A stretch of 64,000 nt of DNA from Solilutibacter tolerans. GTDB lineage: Bacteria; Pseudomonadota; Gammaproteobacteria; Xanthomonadales; Xanthomonadaceae. Positions 62,154 to 64,000 of this stretch are shown piece after piece (positions within the stretch are counted from its first letter, which is position 1; each line of letters begins with the position of its first letter). The notes beneath the pieces are model-generated. The model ran no database searches and was not told the origin of the DNA. It saw nothing but the letters and a program-made list of their open reading frames with translations. The stretch is from NCBI RefSeq assembly GCF_900155935.1, contig NZ_FTLW01000002.1:372001-436000 (forward strand), in the 5' to 3' direction. A program made the translations under genes and the position numbers.

Positions 62154-63065
62154 TCAATCCGCCTTGCTGAGCTTCAACGCCGATTCAAGTACGGTGAACA
62201 AGCGCTTGAACTCGCCCGCCATCAGCGCAAAACGCGCATCCATCTCGGCGCGGATGTCGTCGCGCTCGCTTGACTCGAGTTGTTCGACAGCGCCGTCCAG
62301 CAACTTGAATTTGCGTAGCACCAGGTCTTCGCCCAGCACGAAGCCCGCGTGATCATCCAGCGTCAGCGCGAGGCGCGCTACTTGTTTGCCTGCTTCCAGA
62401 TGCGTATCGATTTCTTCACCGGCCAATTCCATGCGTTGTACTTTCACCACCGCGCCGCTGTCGGCCGGGTCGCGCAGTTCGCACTCATCGCCCAAGGACA
62501 GGCCTTCGGGCAATTCATCGCCGGCGATCCAGCCAGTCATGACCGCACGGGGTGCCACTTCGGCATTGATTGGAAGCGCAGGAAAACTGCCCAACGCCTC
62601 GCGGACCTGCGAGACGACAGCCTCAGCTACCTTGCGCGAAGAAGTGTCGATGACGATGACGCCATGCTTCAAGTCGATCAATGCATCAGTGCGGGTCGGG
62701 CGCACGAAGGCGCGCGGCAATAGCTCAGCAACCAAATCATCCTTCATCTGGCGGCGCATCTTGCCGCCGGGGCGACGTGCGTTTTTCGCCTCGAATTCAT
62801 CCACCTTCTTCTGCAGCAGATCGTTGACGACCGATGACGGCAGCAGCTTGTCTTCGCCGCCGACCGTCAGCCAGATCGCATCGTCGATGCGATGCATCAG
62901 CGCGGCGTCTTCGCCACCGGCGCGACCGAAGGGCGAGATGAAGCCGCGCGATGACAATTCCATTGGGCCAACGGGTTTGAGCGCCGCATCGGCGAGTTGG
63001 GTTTCAAGATCATCGAAATTGATCGAAGCAGGGAAGCGGAACAGGGTCAGATTGCGAAAGAACAT
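62154..63065 (-). CDS. rdgC: Recombination-associated protein RdgC
   Basis: 303 residues, full length. MFFRNLTLFRF start, DALIDLKHGVIVIDTSS and WLTVGGEDKLLPSSVVND are family-typical; C-terminal FALMAGEFKRLFTVLESALKL. RdgC forms a ring around DNA and limits RecA access. Cytoplasmic. It lies 42 nt from the ttcA 3' end, so ttcA-rdgC-YgjP-like is a possible three-gene unit. Confidence 0.93.
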   Translation of the reverse strand: MFFRNLTLFRFPASINFDDLETQLADAALKPVGPMELSSRGFISPFGRAGGEDAALMHRIDDAIWLTVGGEDKLLPSSVVNDLLQKKVDEFEAKNARRPGGKMRRQMKDDLVAELLPRAFVRPTRTDALIDLKHGVIVIDTSSRKVAEAVVSQVREALGSFPALPINAEVAPRAVMTGWIAGDELPEGLSLGDECELRDPADSGAVVKVQRMELAGEEIDTHLEAGKQVARLALTLDDHAGFVLGEDLVLRKFKLLDGAVEQLESSERDDIRAEMDARFALMAGEFKRLFTVLESALKLSKAD

Positions 63066-63107
63066 CGAACGTCCATCAAACGGCCGCAGCCGGGAAAAGG
63101 GGAAGGG

Positions 63108-64000
63108 TTAACCGTTGTCGCCAGTCTGGCGCGGCCCGGTCTCACTACCCGAGAGCCACGCATGCGCGTCGGGCAGGGCACCATCGCCACGTTGGCCGAG
63201 CGACAGGAAATCGAACAATTTCGGGTCGCTAAGCTGCGAGGGACGGATGTCGCCCAATGCGCGCGCCATCGTTTCGACGCGGCCCGGGGTGTCCTTCTCC
63301 CACTGCTGCAGCATCTTCTTCACCTGCGCACGCTGCAGGTTTTCCTGCGAGCCGCACAGGTTGCACGGAATGATCGGAAAGTCTTTGATTTCGGCGTATT
63401 GCTCGATGTCGTCTTCGCGCACATAGGCGAGCGGGCGAATGACCACATGCTTGCCGTCGTCGCTGAGCAATTTCGGTGGCATGCCGCTGAGCTTGGCGTG
63501 GAAGAACAGATTGAGGAAGAACGTGTTGACCAAATCATCGCGATGATGACCCAACGCGATTTTGGTGAAGCCGTTTTCCTCGGCATACGTGTACAGCGCG
63601 CCGCGGCGCAAGCGCGAGCACAGTGAGCACATCGTCTTGCCTTCCGGAATTACCCGGCTGACCACCGAGTAGGTGTCTTGCTCGATGATGTGGAAATCGA
63701 CGCCGATCGACGCAAGGTATTCGGGCAGCACGTGCTCGGGAAAGTCGGGCTGCTTCTGGTCCAGGTTCACTGCAGTAATGGAGAACGAGACCGGCGCCTT
63801 TTTCTGCAGCTGCAGCAGCACGTCCAGCAGGGTGTAGCTGTCCTTGCCGCCGGACAGGCAGACCATCACCTTGTCGCCCTCTTCGATCATGCCGAAGTCG
63901 GCGATGGCCCGGCCCACCTGATGGCGCAGGCGCTTGGCCAGCTTGTCGGCCTCGCGCTTGGCGGAGGCGGCCTTGGCGCGTCCTTCCGGGGCTTCGGAGG
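63108..64000 (-). CDS. ttcA: tRNA 2-thiocytidine(32) synthetase TtcA (5' end outside window)
   Basis: About 297 residues are visible; the frame stays open to the window edge. PP-loop [17 protein letters not shown], CxxC in [11 protein letters not shown] and [12 protein letters not shown] (the cluster cysteines), [17 protein letters not shown]. Thiolates C32 of certain tRNAs. A GTG at 63915-63917 is not the true start because family-like basic text (LAKRLRHQ) precedes it. Convergent order: ttcA is upstream of rdgC. Confidence 0.94.
   Translation of the reverse strand, partial: SEAPEGRAKAASAKREADKLAKRLRHQVGRAIADFGMIEEGDKVMVCLSGGKDSYTLLDVLLQLQKKAPVSFSITAVNLDQKQPDFPEHVLPEYLASIGVDFHIIEQDTYSVVSRVIPEGKTMCSLCSRLRRGALYTYAEENGFTKIALGHHRDDLVNTFFLNLFFHAKLSGMPPKLLSDDGKHVVIRPLAYVREDDIEQYAEIKDFPIIPCNLCGSQENLQRAQVKKMLQQWEKDTPGRVETMARALGDIRPSQLSDPKLFDFLSLGQRGDGALPDAHAWLSGSETGPRQTGDNG

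Overview
The window is a GC-rich (roughly 60 %) gammaproteobacterial chromosome segment, most likely from the Xanthomonadaceae/Lysobacteraceae (Lysobacter, Luteimonas or a relative). This placement rests on gene content. There is a xanthomonadin-type aryl-polyene pigment cluster with a XanB2-type chorismatase and a satellite acyl-ACP ligase/phosphopantetheinyl transferase pair, a cysJIH / TSUP-cysD-cysNC sulfate assimilation block, a short bacteriophytochrome, and neighbour pairs such as polA with DUF2782 and rdgC with ttcA. It is ordinary chromosome: no phage, IS element, CRISPR array, rRNA or tRNA was seen.

Layout. 0-2.4 kb: the end of a Tad (tight adherence/Flp pilus) operon (tadC fragment, DUF192, TadE-like, secreted protein). 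2.7-9.2 kb: polA on the minus strand, then a stretch with two frameshifted genes (a DUF3667 membrane protein and a HExxH-TPM lipoprotein), a DUF2782 lipoprotein and a glycine-zipper protein with an internal duplication, followed by a 74/72-bp DNA tandem repeat. 9.4-13 kb: uvrD, a GST-like protein, YqhA. 13-17.5 kb: a minus-strand operon of dipeptidyl peptidase IV, heme oxygenase and an output-less bacteriophytochrome. 17.6-18.8 kb: a small exported protein and a YdcF-type protein.

18.9-32.9 kb: the pigment cluster in three transcription units. The first plus unit holds a ketosynthase, a chain-length-factor-like protein, a GT2 and a halogenase-like flavoprotein. The long minus unit runs ACP, membrane protein (COG4648), dehydratase, acyltransferase, LolA-like, MMPL exporter, dehydratase, ketoreductase, secreted unknown. 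The second plus unit holds another halogenase-like flavoprotein and XanB2. The genes fit a pathway from chorismate to 3-hydroxybenzoate, loading on ACP (by the ligase at 40-41.4 kb, with ACP activated by the PPTase at 41.4-42 kb), iterative type II PKS elongation, possible halogenation, acyl transfer to a lipid and export to the outer membrane.

33-46.6 kb: housekeeping genes (hemB, aroE, gamma-carbonic anhydrase, threonine aldolase, xthA, YeaQ-type protein, rsmG, parA, parB, GT2 plus LAB_N) around the ligase/PPTase pair. 45.6-57.3 kb: sulfur metabolism (cysK, cysG, cysB, cysHIJ, TSUP transporter, cysD, cysNC). 57.4-64 kb: DUF885 peptidase, rpmB-rpmG, a flavoprotein, a YgjP-like peptidase, rdgC and the 3' part of ttcA.

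The strongest leads are two WxWxIP flavoproteins in one pigment cluster, the phytochrome without output domain coupled to a secreted peptidase gene, a roughly 110-nt out-of-frame overlap between the acyltransferase and LolA-like genes, a shared ATAACC element in two sulfur promoters, and three clustered single-base frameshifts at 5.9-6.8 kb that may be sequence errors.
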